Shown piece by piece: positions 15,847 through 24,463 of a stretch of 64,000 bases of DNA (within the stretch, counting starts at the first letter, position 1; every line of letters begins with the position of its first letter). The notes beneath the pieces were generated by a model that was not told where the DNA came from, searched no databases, and saw nothing but the letters and a program-made list of their open reading frames with translations. The position numbers and the translations under genes are program-made. The DNA is taken from NCBI RefSeq assembly GCF_037688875.1, contig NZ_JAWDIE010000003.1, forward strand, positions 1-64,000, in the 5' to 3' direction. The stretch is from Amphibiibacter pelophylacis. Lineage in GTDB: Bacteria; Pseudomonadota; Gammaproteobacteria; Burkholderiales; Burkholderiaceae_C.

Positions 15847-18800
15847 ATGAACTCACCGCTGATCCTGCCCGAAAGCACCCTGTCCGATGACCGCGCGAGC
15901 GAAACGCCCCGCCTGCGCGAGATTCCTTACAACTACACCTCGCTGTCCGACCGCGAGATCGTCCAGCGCCTGCTGGGCGACAGCGCCTGGGACACGCTGG
16001 AGCAGCTGCGCAGCGAGCGCCGCACCGGCCGCAGCGCCCGGATGCTCTACGAGGTCCTGGGCGACATCTGGGTGGTGCAGCGCAACCCCTATCTGGAAGA
16101 CGATCTGCTGCGCAACGCCAAACGCCGCCAACAGCTCATCGACGCCCTGCACCACCGCCTGGGCGAGATCGAAAAACGCCGCCAGCCCGATCAGGATCCG
16201 GAGCGCGACGCTCTGGTCGGCCAGCTTTTGCAGCGCGCCCGCGAAGCCGTGGCCCAGTTCGACCAGCGCTTTGGCCTGGTCGCCGGTCTGCGTCAGCGCG
16301 CCCGCCGCCTGCTGGGGCGGCACACGGCCAGGGACAACATCAAGTTTGATGGCCTGTCGCGCGTCAGCCATGTCACCGACGCCACCGACTGGCGCATCGA
16401 ATACCCCTTTGTCGTGCTCACGCCCGATTCCGAGGCCGAAATGGCCGCGCTGGTGCAGGACTGCATCACGCTGGGCCTGACCATCGTGCCGCGCGGCGGC
16501 GGCACCGGCTACACCGGCGGCGCCGTGCCGCTGACCTGGAAAAGCGCCGTCATCAACACCGAGAAGCTCGAAGCCCTGTCCGGCGTCGAGATGGTCACCC
16601 TGCCCGGCCACAGCCAGCCCGTCGCCACCGTGCGCGCCGAAGCCGGTGTGGTCACCCAGCGCGTGGCCGACGTGGCCGATGGCGCGGGCCTGGTGTTTGC
16701 GGTCGATCCGACCAGCGCCGAAGCGTCCTGCGTGGGCGGCAACATCGCCATGAACGCGGGCGGCAAGAAGGCCGTGCTGTGGGGCACGGCACTGGACAAT
16801 CTGGCCTCCTGGAAAATGGTCACGCCCGACGCGCAGTGGCTGGAAGTGGTCCGCATGGATCACAACATGGGCAAGATCCACGATGCCGAGCAGGCCACTT
16901 TCGAGCTGCGCTACTTCGACGCCAGCGGCCAGCATCTGCAGCGCACCGAAACCCTGGTCATCCCCGGGCGCACGTTCCGCAAGGAAGGCCTGGGCAAAGA
17001 CGTCACCGACAAATTCCTGGCCGGTCTGCCCGGCGTTCAGAAAGAAGGCTGTGACGGCCTGATCACCAGCTGCCGCTGGGTGCTGCACCGCATGCCCGCG
17101 CACACGCGCACCGTCTGCCTGGAGTTCTTTGGCAACGCGCACGACGCCGTGCCCAGCATCGTGGACATCAAGGATTTCATGTTCGCCGAGCAGAAACGCT
17201 CGGGCGTGCTGCTGGCCGGGCTGGAGCACCTGGACGACCGCTACCTGCGCGCCGTGGGCTACGCCACCAAGAGCCAGCGCGGCGCCGCCAGCAGCGGCAG
17301 CGGTCTGCCCAAAATGGTGTTGATCGGCGACATCGTCGGCGATGACGCCGATGCTGTGGCCCGCGTCACCAGCGAGGTCATCCGCCTGGCCAACGGCCGC
17401 GCGGGCGAAGGCTTTGTCGCCGTCAGCCCCGAAGCACGCAAGAAGTTCTGGGCCGACCGCAAGCGCACCGCCGCCATCAGCCGCCACACCAACGCCTTCA
17501 AGATCAACGAAGACGTGGTGATTCCGCTGCCGCGCATGGGCGAGTACACCAACGGCATCGAGCGCCTGAACATCGAACTCAGCCTGCGCAACAAGCTGGA
17601 CCTTGTCGCCGCGCTGCGCGGCTTTTTCGCCAGCAGCCCGCTGCCACTGGGCCGCAGCGAAGACGGCAGCGCCGCCACGCAGGATCTTCTGGGCGACCGT
17701 GTGGCGCAGGCGCGCGCGCTGCTGGACGAGGTCGGCGGCCTGTGGACGCACTGGCTGGATCACCTGGACACGCCCGACGCCGAAGGCCGCGCTTACTTCG
17801 AACCCCTGCAGTCGCACGCGATGCGCGCGTCCTGGAAGACCCAGCTGCGCGAGCCGCTGCAGCGCATTTTCAGCGGCGTGGCCTTCGCGCCCATCCTGGC
17901 GCAGTGCAGCGAGCTGCACCAGAAGGTGCTCAAGGGCCGCGTCTGGATCGCGCTGCACATGCACGCGGGCGACGGCAATGTGCACACCAACATCCCCGTC
18001 AACTCCGACGATTACGCCATGATGCAGACCGCCCACGAAGCGGTGCGCCGCATCATGGCGCTGGCCCGCCGCCTGGACGGCGTGATTTCGGGCGAACACG
18101 GCATCGGCATCACCAAGCTGGAGTTCCTGTCCGACGCCGAGCTGGCGCCCTTCGCCGACTACAAGGCGCGCATCGATCCCAACGGCCACTTCAACCGCGG
18201 CAAGCTGCTGCGCCAGACGGTCAGCGGCCAGCGCGCCAGCGACCTGACGCACGCCTACACGCCCAGCTTCGGGCTGATGGGGCACGAATCGCTGATCATG
18301 CAGCGCTCGGAGATCGGCGAGATCAGCGCCTCGGTCAAGGACTGCCTGCGCTGCGGCAAGTGCAAGCCCGTGTGCGCCACGCACGTGCCGCGCGCCAACC
18401 TGCTCTACAGCCCGCGCAACAAAATCCTGGCCACCAGCCTGCTGATCGAGGCCTTCCTGTACGAGGAACAGACGCGGCGCGGCGTGTCCATCGCGCACTG
18501 GTCCGAGTTTGAGGACGTGGCCGACCACTGCACGGTCTGCCACAAGTGCTACACGCCCTGCCCGGTCGATATCGATTTCGGCGACGTGTCCATGAACATG
18601 CGCAACCTGCTGCGCAAAATGGGCCGCAAAAGCCTGCGCCCCGCTGCGGCGGTGACCATGGCCATGCTCAACACCCAGAACGCTGCCGTCATCAACGTGA
18701 TGCGCAAGGGCGTGATCGACTGGGGCGGCCGCGCCATCAACGCCGCCAACCAGCTGCTGAAGGCGCCGGTGCGCCAGCAGCTCGCGCGCCCGCCCGCCAC

Positions 18801-19755
18801 GGTGGGCACGGCGCCACTGCGCGAGCAGGTCATCCACTTCATCAACCGCAAGATGCCTGGCGGCCTGCCCAAGAAAACCGCCCGCGCGCTGCTGGACATC
18901 GAAGACCGCGCCTACGTGCCCATCCTGCGCAACCCGGCCACGACCACGTCCGAATCCGAGGCGGTGTTCTATTTCCCCGGCTGCGGCAGCGAGCGCCTGT
19001 TCAGCCAGGTCGCGCTGGCCACGCAGGCCATGCTGTGGCAGGCCAATGTGCAGACGGTGCTGCCGCCCGGCCAGCTGTGCTGCGGCTACCCGCAGCGCGG
19101 CAGCGGCGATTTTGACAAGGCCGACGCCATGATCACCGACAACCGGGTGCTCTTCCACCGCGTCGCCAACACGCTGAACTACCTCGATATCAAGACCGTG
19201 GTGGTCAGCTGTGGCACCTGCTACGATCAGCTCCAGGGCTACCAGTTCGAGCAGATTTTCCCCGGCTGCCGCATCATCGACATCCACGAATTCCTGCTTG
19301 AAAAGGGCATCACCCTGCCCGCCGACAACACCGGCAGCTACCTGTTTCACGACCCCTGCCACAGCCCGATGAAGCTGCAGGCGCCCATGACCACCGTCAA
19401 AGGCCTGGTCGGCGACGCTGTGCTGGCCAGCGACCGCTGCTGTGGCACGTCAGGTACACTGGCCGTCGCCCGCCCGGACATTGCCACGCAGGTGCGCTTT
19501 CGCAAAGCGGAAGAGCTGCAGCGCAACGAAACCCTGCTTCGCGAACAGCACGGCGCCACGGGCGACATCAAGATCCTCACCAGCTGCCCGGCCTGCCTGA
19601 CCGGCCTGAGCCGCTTCGGCAGTGATCTGCAGGGCGGCCTGCTGGAGGCGGATTACATCGTCGTGGAAATGGCCAAGCGCCTGCTGGGAGACAACTGGAT
19701 GCCCGATTACGTCGAACGCGCCAACCGCGGTGGCATCGAACGGGTGCTGCTGTGA
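15847..19755 (+). CDS. giant FAD-linked 2-hydroxyacid dehydrogenase / Fe-S / CCG-domain fusion (DUF3683 type)
   Basis: 1302 residues. In order: an N-terminal helical region (1-160, DUF3683 type as I recall); an FAD-binding PCMH domain (about 165-400, with VPRGGGTGYTGGAVPLT); an FAD-oxidase C-terminal domain with HMHAGDGNVHTNIPVN and ISGEHGIGITK; a two-cluster ferredoxin (CLRCGKCKPVC near 832, CTVCHKCYTPCP near 894); and two CCG repeats (PGCGSERL near 1042 with CCGYPQRGSGD, and DPCHSPM near 1166 with CCGTSG). This equals a GlcD/Dld-like flavoprotein fused to a GlcF-like iron-sulfur subunit. D-lactate, glycolate or 2-hydroxyglutarate are candidate substrates; the acceptor is probably the quinone pool. 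It overlaps the HIT gene by 4 bases. Confidence 0.85.
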   Translation: MNSPLILPESTLSDDRASETPRLREIPYNYTSLSDREIVQRLLGDSAWDTLEQLRSERRTGRSARMLYEVLGDIWVVQRNPYLEDDLLRNAKRRQQLIDALHHRLGEIEKRRQPDQDPERDALVGQLLQRAREAVAQFDQRFGLVAGLRQRARRLLGRHTARDNIKFDGLSRVSHVTDATDWRIEYPFVVLTPDSEAEMAALVQDCITLGLTIVPRGGGTGYTGGAVPLTWKSAVINTEKLEALSGVEMVTLPGHSQPVATVRAEAGVVTQRVADVADGAGLVFAVDPTSAEASCVGGNIAMNAGGKKAVLWGTALDNLASWKMVTPDAQWLEVVRMDHNMGKIHDAEQATFELRYFDASGQHLQRTETLVIPGRTFRKEGLGKDVTDKFLAGLPGVQKEGCDGLITSCRWVLHRMPAHTRTVCLEFFGNAHDAVPSIVDIKDFMFAEQKRSGVLLAGLEHLDDRYLRAVGYATKSQRGAASSGSGLPKMVLIGDIVGDDADAVARVTSEVIRLANGRAGEGFVAVSPEARKKFWADRKRTAAISRHTNAFKINEDVVIPLPRMGEYTNGIERLNIELSLRNKLDLVAALRGFFASSPLPLGRSEDGSAATQDLLGDRVAQARALLDEVGGLWTHWLDHLDTPDAEGRAYFEPLQSHAMRASWKTQLREPLQRIFSGVAFAPILAQCSELHQKVLKGRVWIALHMHAGDGNVHTNIPVNSDDYAMMQTAHEAVRRIMALARRLDGVISGEHGIGITKLEFLSDAELAPFADYKARIDPNGHFNRGKLLRQTVSGQRASDLTHAYTPSFGLMGHESLIMQRSEIGEISASVKDCLRCGKCKPVCATHVPRANLLYSPRNKILATSLLIEAFLYEEQTRRGVSIAHWSEFEDVADHCTVCHKCYTPCPVDIDFGDVSMNMRNLLRKMGRKSLRPAAAVTMAMLNTQNAAVINVMRKGVIDWGGRAINAANQLLKAPVRQQLARPPATVGTAPLREQVIHFINRKMPGGLPKKTARALLDIEDRAYVPILRNPATTTSESEAVFYFPGCGSERLFSQVALATQAMLWQANVQTVLPPGQLCCGYPQRGSGDFDKADAMITDNRVLFHRVANTLNYLDIKTVVVSCGTCYDQLQGYQFEQIFPGCRIIDIHEFLLEKGITLPADNTGSYLFHDPCHSPMKLQAPMTTVKGLVGDAVLASDRCCGTSGTLAVARPDIATQVRFRKAEELQRNETLLREQHGATGDIKILTSCPACLTGLSRFGSDLQGGLLEADYIVVEMAKRLLGDNWMPDYVERANRGGIERVLL

Positions 19756-20246
19756 CCGCCGTACCGGGCCTTCCGGCGCACATGGCCTGTCCGCTGTGCG
19801 ACGTCACGCCGGTGACCAGCCAGTGGCTGCGCATCTGGTCGCACGACACGCTGCACGTGGTGCGCGTGCTGGACATGCCGCTCTTCCCGGCCTACTACCG
19901 CGTGATCTGGCGCGAACACGCCACCGAATGGTCCGAACTGGGCCCCAGCGACCGCCAGCGCTGCATGGAAGTCGTCACCGTGATCGAGCAGCTGCTGCGC
20001 GAGCAGCTCTCGCCCGACAAGATCAACCTGGCGAGCCTGGGCAACGTCGTGCCCCACCTGCACTGGCACGTGGTGGCGCGCTTTGGCTGGGACACGCATT
20101 TCCCGCAGTCGATCTGGAGCGCGCCCGTGCGCGACATCGACGCCGACGGCAGCACGCACCTGAGCCACATCCAGGACCTGCTGCCGCGCCTGGACCACAG
20201 CCTGGTCAAACGCCTCAACCAGTGGAACCTGGAGCAGATCCAGTAA
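19752..20246 (+). CDS. HIT-family nucleotide-binding protein
   Basis: 164 residues, GTG start overlapping the previous stop (GTGA). The histidine triad is HLHWHVVARF, i.e. HxHxHxx, after NLASLGNVVP. A CPLCD pair near the N-terminus could bind metal. HIT proteins are nucleotide hydrolases or transferases; the substrate here is not evident. Translational coupling to the large oxidoreductase suggests joint expression but no clear joint function. Confidence 0.88.
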   Translation: MTAVPGLPAHMACPLCDVTPVTSQWLRIWSHDTLHVVRVLDMPLFPAYYRVIWREHATEWSELGPSDRQRCMEVVTVIEQLLREQLSPDKINLASLGNVVPHLHWHVVARFGWDTHFPQSIWSAPVRDIDADGSTHLSHIQDLLPRLDHSLVKRLNQWNLEQIQ

Positions 20247-20302
20247 CACGCCGCCCGTATCATTCCCACCGATTTTCCCCCAGCCTTTCAAGGACCCCTG
20301 TG

Positions 20303-21028
20303 ATGACGACTCCCGACGCTGCTTCTTCAGACTGGACCGAACTGCCTGGCGGGCTGAAGTTCCGCGACACCGAACCCGGCACGGGCGAACCGGCCGTTTC
20401 GGGCGACACCCTGACGGTGCACTACAGTGGCTGGCTGCACGACCCGGCCCGCGAGGGCGGACGCGGACGCGCCTTCGACAGCAGCCGCGATCACGGCGAA
20501 CCGTTTGATCTGCACCTGGGCGCGGGCATGGTCATCCCCGGCTGGGACCAGGGGCTGGTCGGCCTGCGCACGGGCGGCCGCCGCGAACTGCTGATTCCCC
20601 CCGAGCTGGCCTACGGACGCGAGGGCGCCGGGTCAGACATTCCGCCCAACGCCACGCTGGTTTTTGAGGTCGAACGCCTGGCGCCCCCACCCGGCATCGA
20701 AATCACCGAACTGAAAGCGGGCAATGGCGACGCCGCCCGCCCGGGGCGCCGCGTGCGCGTGCACTACACCGGCTGGCTGTACGACGCCGATGCGCCCGAG
20801 GGCAAGGGCGCCAAGTTCGATTCCAGCCGCGACCGGGGCCAAGCCTTCAGCTTCGCGCTGGGCCTGGGTCAGGTCATCCGGGGCTGGGACGAGGGCGTGG
20901 CGGGCATGCAGCCCGGCGGCCAGCGCCGCCTGCTGATCCCGCCGCATCTGGGCTATGGCGCCCGCGGTGCGGGCGGCGTGATTCCGCCCAACGCCACGCT
21001 GGTTTTTGACGTGGAACTGCTGGATTAA
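20303..21028 (+). CDS. peptidyl-prolyl isomerase with two tandem FKBP domains
   Basis: 241 residues, no signal peptide, so cytoplasmic. The first FKBP domain spans about residues 12-118 (GDTLTVHYSGWLHD, FDSSRDHGEPFDLHLGAGMVIPGWDQGL, IPPELAYGREGAGSDIPPNATLVFEVE) and the second about 125-241 (RRVRVHYTGWLYDADAP, FDSSRDRGQAFSFALGLGQVIRGWDEGV, GGVIPPNATLVFDVELL). Both keep the active-site aromatic residues. Bacterial cytosolic FKBPs usually have one domain of this type, so the duplication is notable. The ATG at 20303 has an AAGGAC ribosome-binding site; the frame is open upstream without support. Confidence 0.9.
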   Translation: MTTPDAASSDWTELPGGLKFRDTEPGTGEPAVSGDTLTVHYSGWLHDPAREGGRGRAFDSSRDHGEPFDLHLGAGMVIPGWDQGLVGLRTGGRRELLIPPELAYGREGAGSDIPPNATLVFEVERLAPPPGIEITELKAGNGDAARPGRRVRVHYTGWLYDADAPEGKGAKFDSSRDRGQAFSFALGLGQVIRGWDEGVAGMQPGGQRRLLIPPHLGYGARGAGGVIPPNATLVFDVELLD

Positions 21029-21036
21029 ATGCCAGG

Positions 21037-21051
21037 GGCTGCCGCGCAGCC
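21037..21051. other. short hairpin between convergent FKBP and DUF423 genes
   Basis: GGCTGC and GCAGCC pair around CGC. It lies in the 31-base gap between the two stops. No T-tract follows, so its role as a terminator is doubtful. Confidence 0.3.
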
Positions 21052-21059
21052 GGAGCGGC

Positions 21060-21428
21060 TCAGCTGCTCCAGGCCGCGCGCAGCAGGCACAGCCAGCCCG
21101 CGATCAGGCAGACGCCGCCCAGCGGCGTGACGGGCCCCAGCCACGTGGCGCCCGTGAGGGTGATGGCATAGAGCGATCCGGAGAACAGCACCGTGCCCGC
21201 CAGCAGCAGCGCGGCGCTGCGCACCAGCCAGGGGCCGCTGGCGTGGCTCATGCCCTGGGCGACCAGGATCAGGCCCAGGCCGTGGATCAGGTGATACAGC
21301 ACCGCCGTCTGCCAGACGGCCAGCTGGTCCACCGTCAGGATGCGTTTGAGCCCATGCGCGCCAAACGCCCCCGCAGCCACCGCCAGCGCCATCAGCAGCG
21401 CACCCGCCCTCATCCAGACCGTATCCAT
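21060..21428 (-). CDS. DUF423 (YgdD-like) membrane protein
   Basis: 122 residues, four predicted membrane segments. The signature GAFGAHGLKRIL is followed by WQTAVLYHLIHGLGLIL, and TPLGGVCLIAGWLCL near the end is also typical. Function of the family is not established. I chose the ATG at 21428, which gives the normal family length; an ATG at 21413 is also possible. Divergent from glnS. Confidence 0.85.
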   Translation of the reverse strand: MDTVWMRAGALLMALAVAAGAFGAHGLKRILTVDQLAVWQTAVLYHLIHGLGLILVAQGMSHASGPWLVRSAALLLAGTVLFSGSLYAITLTGATWLGPVTPLGGVCLIAGWLCLLRAAWSS

Positions 21429-21570
21429 TGTTCCAACCACTTCCGCATCACTGTAAAAGATTGATTTTACAGGATGATCCCCCCCATTTCCGGCCTTGGC
21501 CCACCCCGCAGCCAGGGCATGACCGCCGACTACAATAAGCGGCCTGACAGCCGACCCTTCCGGTAACGCC

Positions 21571-23448
21571 ATGAACACGCCCAACGCAGCTCCTCCCGCC
21601 CCCGAAACCGCGACCCCGACCACGACAGAAAGTCCGGCGCGGCCCAGCAACTTCCTGCGCCAGGCCATCGAGCGCGATCTGGCCGCAGGCACTTACGCCC
21701 AGCGGCGCTGGGGCGGTGGCGCGGGCGACGCGGCTTTCCATGCCCAGGGCGAGCTTGATCCGGCCGCCGTGCGCCTGCGCTTTCCGCCCGAGCCCAACGG
21801 CTATCTGCACATCGGCCACGCCAAAAGCATCTGCCTGAACTTCGGGCTGGCGCGCGATTACGGCGGCCTGTGCCACATGCGCTTTGACGACACCAACCCC
21901 GAAAAAGAGGACGACGAATACGTCCGAGCCATTCTGCGCGACGTGCGCTGGCTGGGCTTTGACTGGGCCAGCAGCGCCTCGCGGGGCGGCGAAAACCTCT
22001 ACTTCGCCAGCGATTACTTCGATCTGATGCACCGCGCCGCCGTCCACCTGATCCGCCTGGGGCTGGCCTACGTGGACGAGCAGAGCGCCGACGACATGCG
22101 CCGCCAGCGCGGTGATTTCGCCACGCCCGGCACCGACAGCCCTTTCCGGGGCCGCAGCGTGGACGAGAACCTGGCGCGCTTCGCCGCCATGAAGGCCGGC
22201 GGGCTGCCCGACGGCGCCGCCGTGCTGCGCGCGAAAATCGACATGGCCAGCCCGAACATGAACCTGCGCGATCCGGCCATCTACCGCATCCGCCACACCG
22301 CGCACCACCGCACGGGCGACGCCTGGTGCATCTACCCGATGTACACCTTCGCGCACCCCATCGAGGACGCGCTGGAGCGCATCAGCCACAGCATCTGCAC
22401 GCTGGAGTTCGAAGACCAGCGCCCCTTTTACGACTGGCTGCTGGAGCAGCTCTCGCGCCCGGTCGAGGGCCAGGCGCTGCTGGCCGCGCCGCTGCCGCGC
22501 CAGTACGAGTTCGCCCGCCTGAACCTGACGCACGTCGTCACCAGCAAGCGCAAGCTGCTGCAGATGGTGCAGCAGGGCGTGGTCAGCGGCTGGGACGACC
22601 CGCGCCTGCCGACCATCGCCGGGCTGCGCCGCCGGGGCTACACCGCCGCCAGCCTGCAGCTGATGGCCGAGCGCACCGGCGCCAGCAAAGCCAATGCCTG
22701 GAACGATTACAGCGTGCTGGACATCGCCCTGCGCGACGATCTGGACGCCAAGGCCGACCGCGCCGTCGCCATCCTCCAGCCGCTGGAACTGGTCCTGGAC
22801 AACTGGGCCGACGTCTTTGGCAGCGACAGCCACCGCGAACCCTGCGCCGCGCCGCTGCACCCGCACCACCCCGAACGCGGTCAGCGCCCCTTCACGCTGG
22901 GGCCGCGCGTCTGGATCGAGCTGGATGATTTTGCTGCCGTGCCGTCCAAGGGCTTCTTCCGGCTCTTCCCGCCGCACACCGACGCGGCCGGTCAGGCCAA
23001 ACCGGGCAGCAAGGTGCGACTGAAGTACGGTTACGTCATCGAATGCACCGGCTTTGAGGCGGGCGCCGACGGCCAGCCCGTGCGCGTCCACGCCCACGTC
23101 GTGCCCGACACCAAAAGCGGCACGCCCGGCGCGGACAGCGTCAAAGTCAAAGGCGTGGTGACCTGGCTGGGCCAGCACGAGGCCGTGGCCGCCGAGGTGC
23201 GCCTCTTTGATCACCTCTTCCTGGAAGAACAGCCCAGCCTGGACGGCGACGACTGGATGCAGCACGTCAACCCGCAGTCGCTGCAGCGCGTGCAGGCTTT
23301 TGTCAGCCCCGACCTGGTCGCCGCGCCACCGCTGGCGCACTGGCAGTTCGAGCGCCACGGCTACTTCGTCAGCGACGAGCGCGACCACAGCGCAGCCACG
23401 CCGGTGTTCAACCGCGTGACGGCGCTGAAGGAGGCGAAGGGCAAATGA
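21571..23448 (+). CDS. glnS: glutaminyl-tRNA synthetase
   Basis: 625 residues. Class I signature PPEPNGYLHIGHAKS with HIGH at 80-83; the KMSKS counterpart is VTSKRKLLQ near residue 322. The Gln-specific DDTNPEKEDDEYVRAI segment is present. Compared with E. coli GlnS (554) it has a longer Thr/Pro-rich N-terminus and an insertion (AQRRWGGGAGDAAFHAQGEL) ahead of the HIGH region, plus a C-terminal anticodon-binding barrel. It charges tRNA-Gln in the cytoplasm. Confidence 0.97.
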   Translation: MNTPNAAPPAPETATPTTTESPARPSNFLRQAIERDLAAGTYAQRRWGGGAGDAAFHAQGELDPAAVRLRFPPEPNGYLHIGHAKSICLNFGLARDYGGLCHMRFDDTNPEKEDDEYVRAILRDVRWLGFDWASSASRGGENLYFASDYFDLMHRAAVHLIRLGLAYVDEQSADDMRRQRGDFATPGTDSPFRGRSVDENLARFAAMKAGGLPDGAAVLRAKIDMASPNMNLRDPAIYRIRHTAHHRTGDAWCIYPMYTFAHPIEDALERISHSICTLEFEDQRPFYDWLLEQLSRPVEGQALLAAPLPRQYEFARLNLTHVVTSKRKLLQMVQQGVVSGWDDPRLPTIAGLRRRGYTAASLQLMAERTGASKANAWNDYSVLDIALRDDLDAKADRAVAILQPLELVLDNWADVFGSDSHREPCAAPLHPHHPERGQRPFTLGPRVWIELDDFAAVPSKGFFRLFPPHTDAAGQAKPGSKVRLKYGYVIECTGFEAGADGQPVRVHAHVVPDTKSGTPGADSVKVKGVVTWLGQHEAVAAEVRLFDHLFLEEQPSLDGDDWMQHVNPQSLQRVQAFVSPDLVAAPPLAHWQFERHGYFVSDERDHSAATPVFNRVTALKEAKGK

Positions 23449-23469
23449 AGGCATGAGGAAGACCCGCGC

Positions 23470-24408
23470 ATGACCCTCCCCCGCCGCTTCCGCCGCCGCC
23501 GCGTGCTGATCGTGGGCTGCGGCGATGTCGGCCAGCGGCTGCTGCGCCAGATCGGGCGCAAAGCCCAGGTGCTGGCGCTGGTCCGCAGCCCGGCCAAGGC
23601 GCAGCCGCTGCGCAATCTGGGCGCCCAGGTGCTGGCGGGCGATCTGGACAGTGCAGCCAGCCTGCGCCGCCTGGGGCCGTGGCTGGCCCACGTCATTCAT
23701 CTGGCCCCGCCGCCCGCGCAAGGCGAAGGCGATCCGCGCAGCCAGGCGCTGCTGCGGGCGCTGCGCCATCCCGGCTGGCGGCGAAAACCTGGCCAGGCGC
23801 CCCGGCTGTCCCGCCTGGTTTACGCCAGCACCACCGGCGTTTACGGTGACTGCGGCGGTGCATTGGTGCGCGAAACCCGCCCGCTGTCGCCCCGCACCCC
23901 GCGCGCCCGGCGCCGTGTCGCCGCCGAGGCGCTGTGGCGTGGCTGGGGCCAAAGCGTGCGAACCCGGTATTCGCGCCCCGCGCCGCGCATCAGCGTGCTG
24001 CGCGTGCCGGGCATTTACGCCTTCGACCGCGCCAGCAACCCGCTGGACCGCCTGGACGACCCGACCCCGCTGCTGACGCCGCAGGACGATGTCTGGGTCA
24101 ACCGCATCCACGCCGACGACTTGGCCCGCGCCCTGTGGCTGGCCCATTGGCGCGCGCCGGCGGGCCGCGTCTACCACCTGCGCGATCAGGCCTGCACCCG
24201 CCAGGGCGATGATCTGGACGCCTTGGCCGACGCCACAGGCCGCCCCCGCCTGCCCCGCGTGCCACTGGCCGAGCTGCGCGGCCTGACCACGCCGATGCGC
24301 CTGAGCTTTCTGGAAGAATCCCGCCGCATCGACCCCGCCCGCATCCGCGCCGAGCTGCGCTGGCGGCCGCAGTGGCCCGATCTGCTGACGGCGTGGGCGG
24401 GGCGCTGA
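23470..24408 (+). CDS. NAD-dependent epimerase/dehydratase family protein (extended SDR, YeeZ-like)
   Basis: 312 residues. N-terminal Rossmann motif VLIVGCGDVGQRLLRQIGRKAQVLALVRS, then HVIHLAPPPAQGEGDPRSQALLRAL and LVYASTTGVYGDCGG. The usual YxxxK active-site pair is not obvious after that, where RRVAAEALWR replaces it, as in the YeeZ branch of the family. NRIHADDLARALWLA is preserved. Substrate unknown. It sits 21 bases after glnS with a GAGGAAG ribosome-binding site. Confidence 0.8.
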   Translation: MTLPRRFRRRRVLIVGCGDVGQRLLRQIGRKAQVLALVRSPAKAQPLRNLGAQVLAGDLDSAASLRRLGPWLAHVIHLAPPPAQGEGDPRSQALLRALRHPGWRRKPGQAPRLSRLVYASTTGVYGDCGGALVRETRPLSPRTPRARRRVAAEALWRGWGQSVRTRYSRPAPRISVLRVPGIYAFDRASNPLDRLDDPTPLLTPQDDVWVNRIHADDLARALWLAHWRAPAGRVYHLRDQACTRQGDDLDALADATGRPRLPRVPLAELRGLTTPMRLSFLEESRRIDPARIRAELRWRPQWPDLLTAWAGR

Positions 24409-24463
24409 GCCGGCCTGCAACGAACCTGGCTGCGCCACCCCTGCGAGGGAGGGGAATGTGGGC

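Noticed and set aside
15853..19362. Very long open frame (over 1100 codons) antisense to the large oxidoreductase
   Set aside because: It is a mirror of GC-rich codon use in the real gene; its translation is Ala/Gly/His/Gln-rich and shows no motif, while the plus strand has a full set of FAD and Fe-S motifs.
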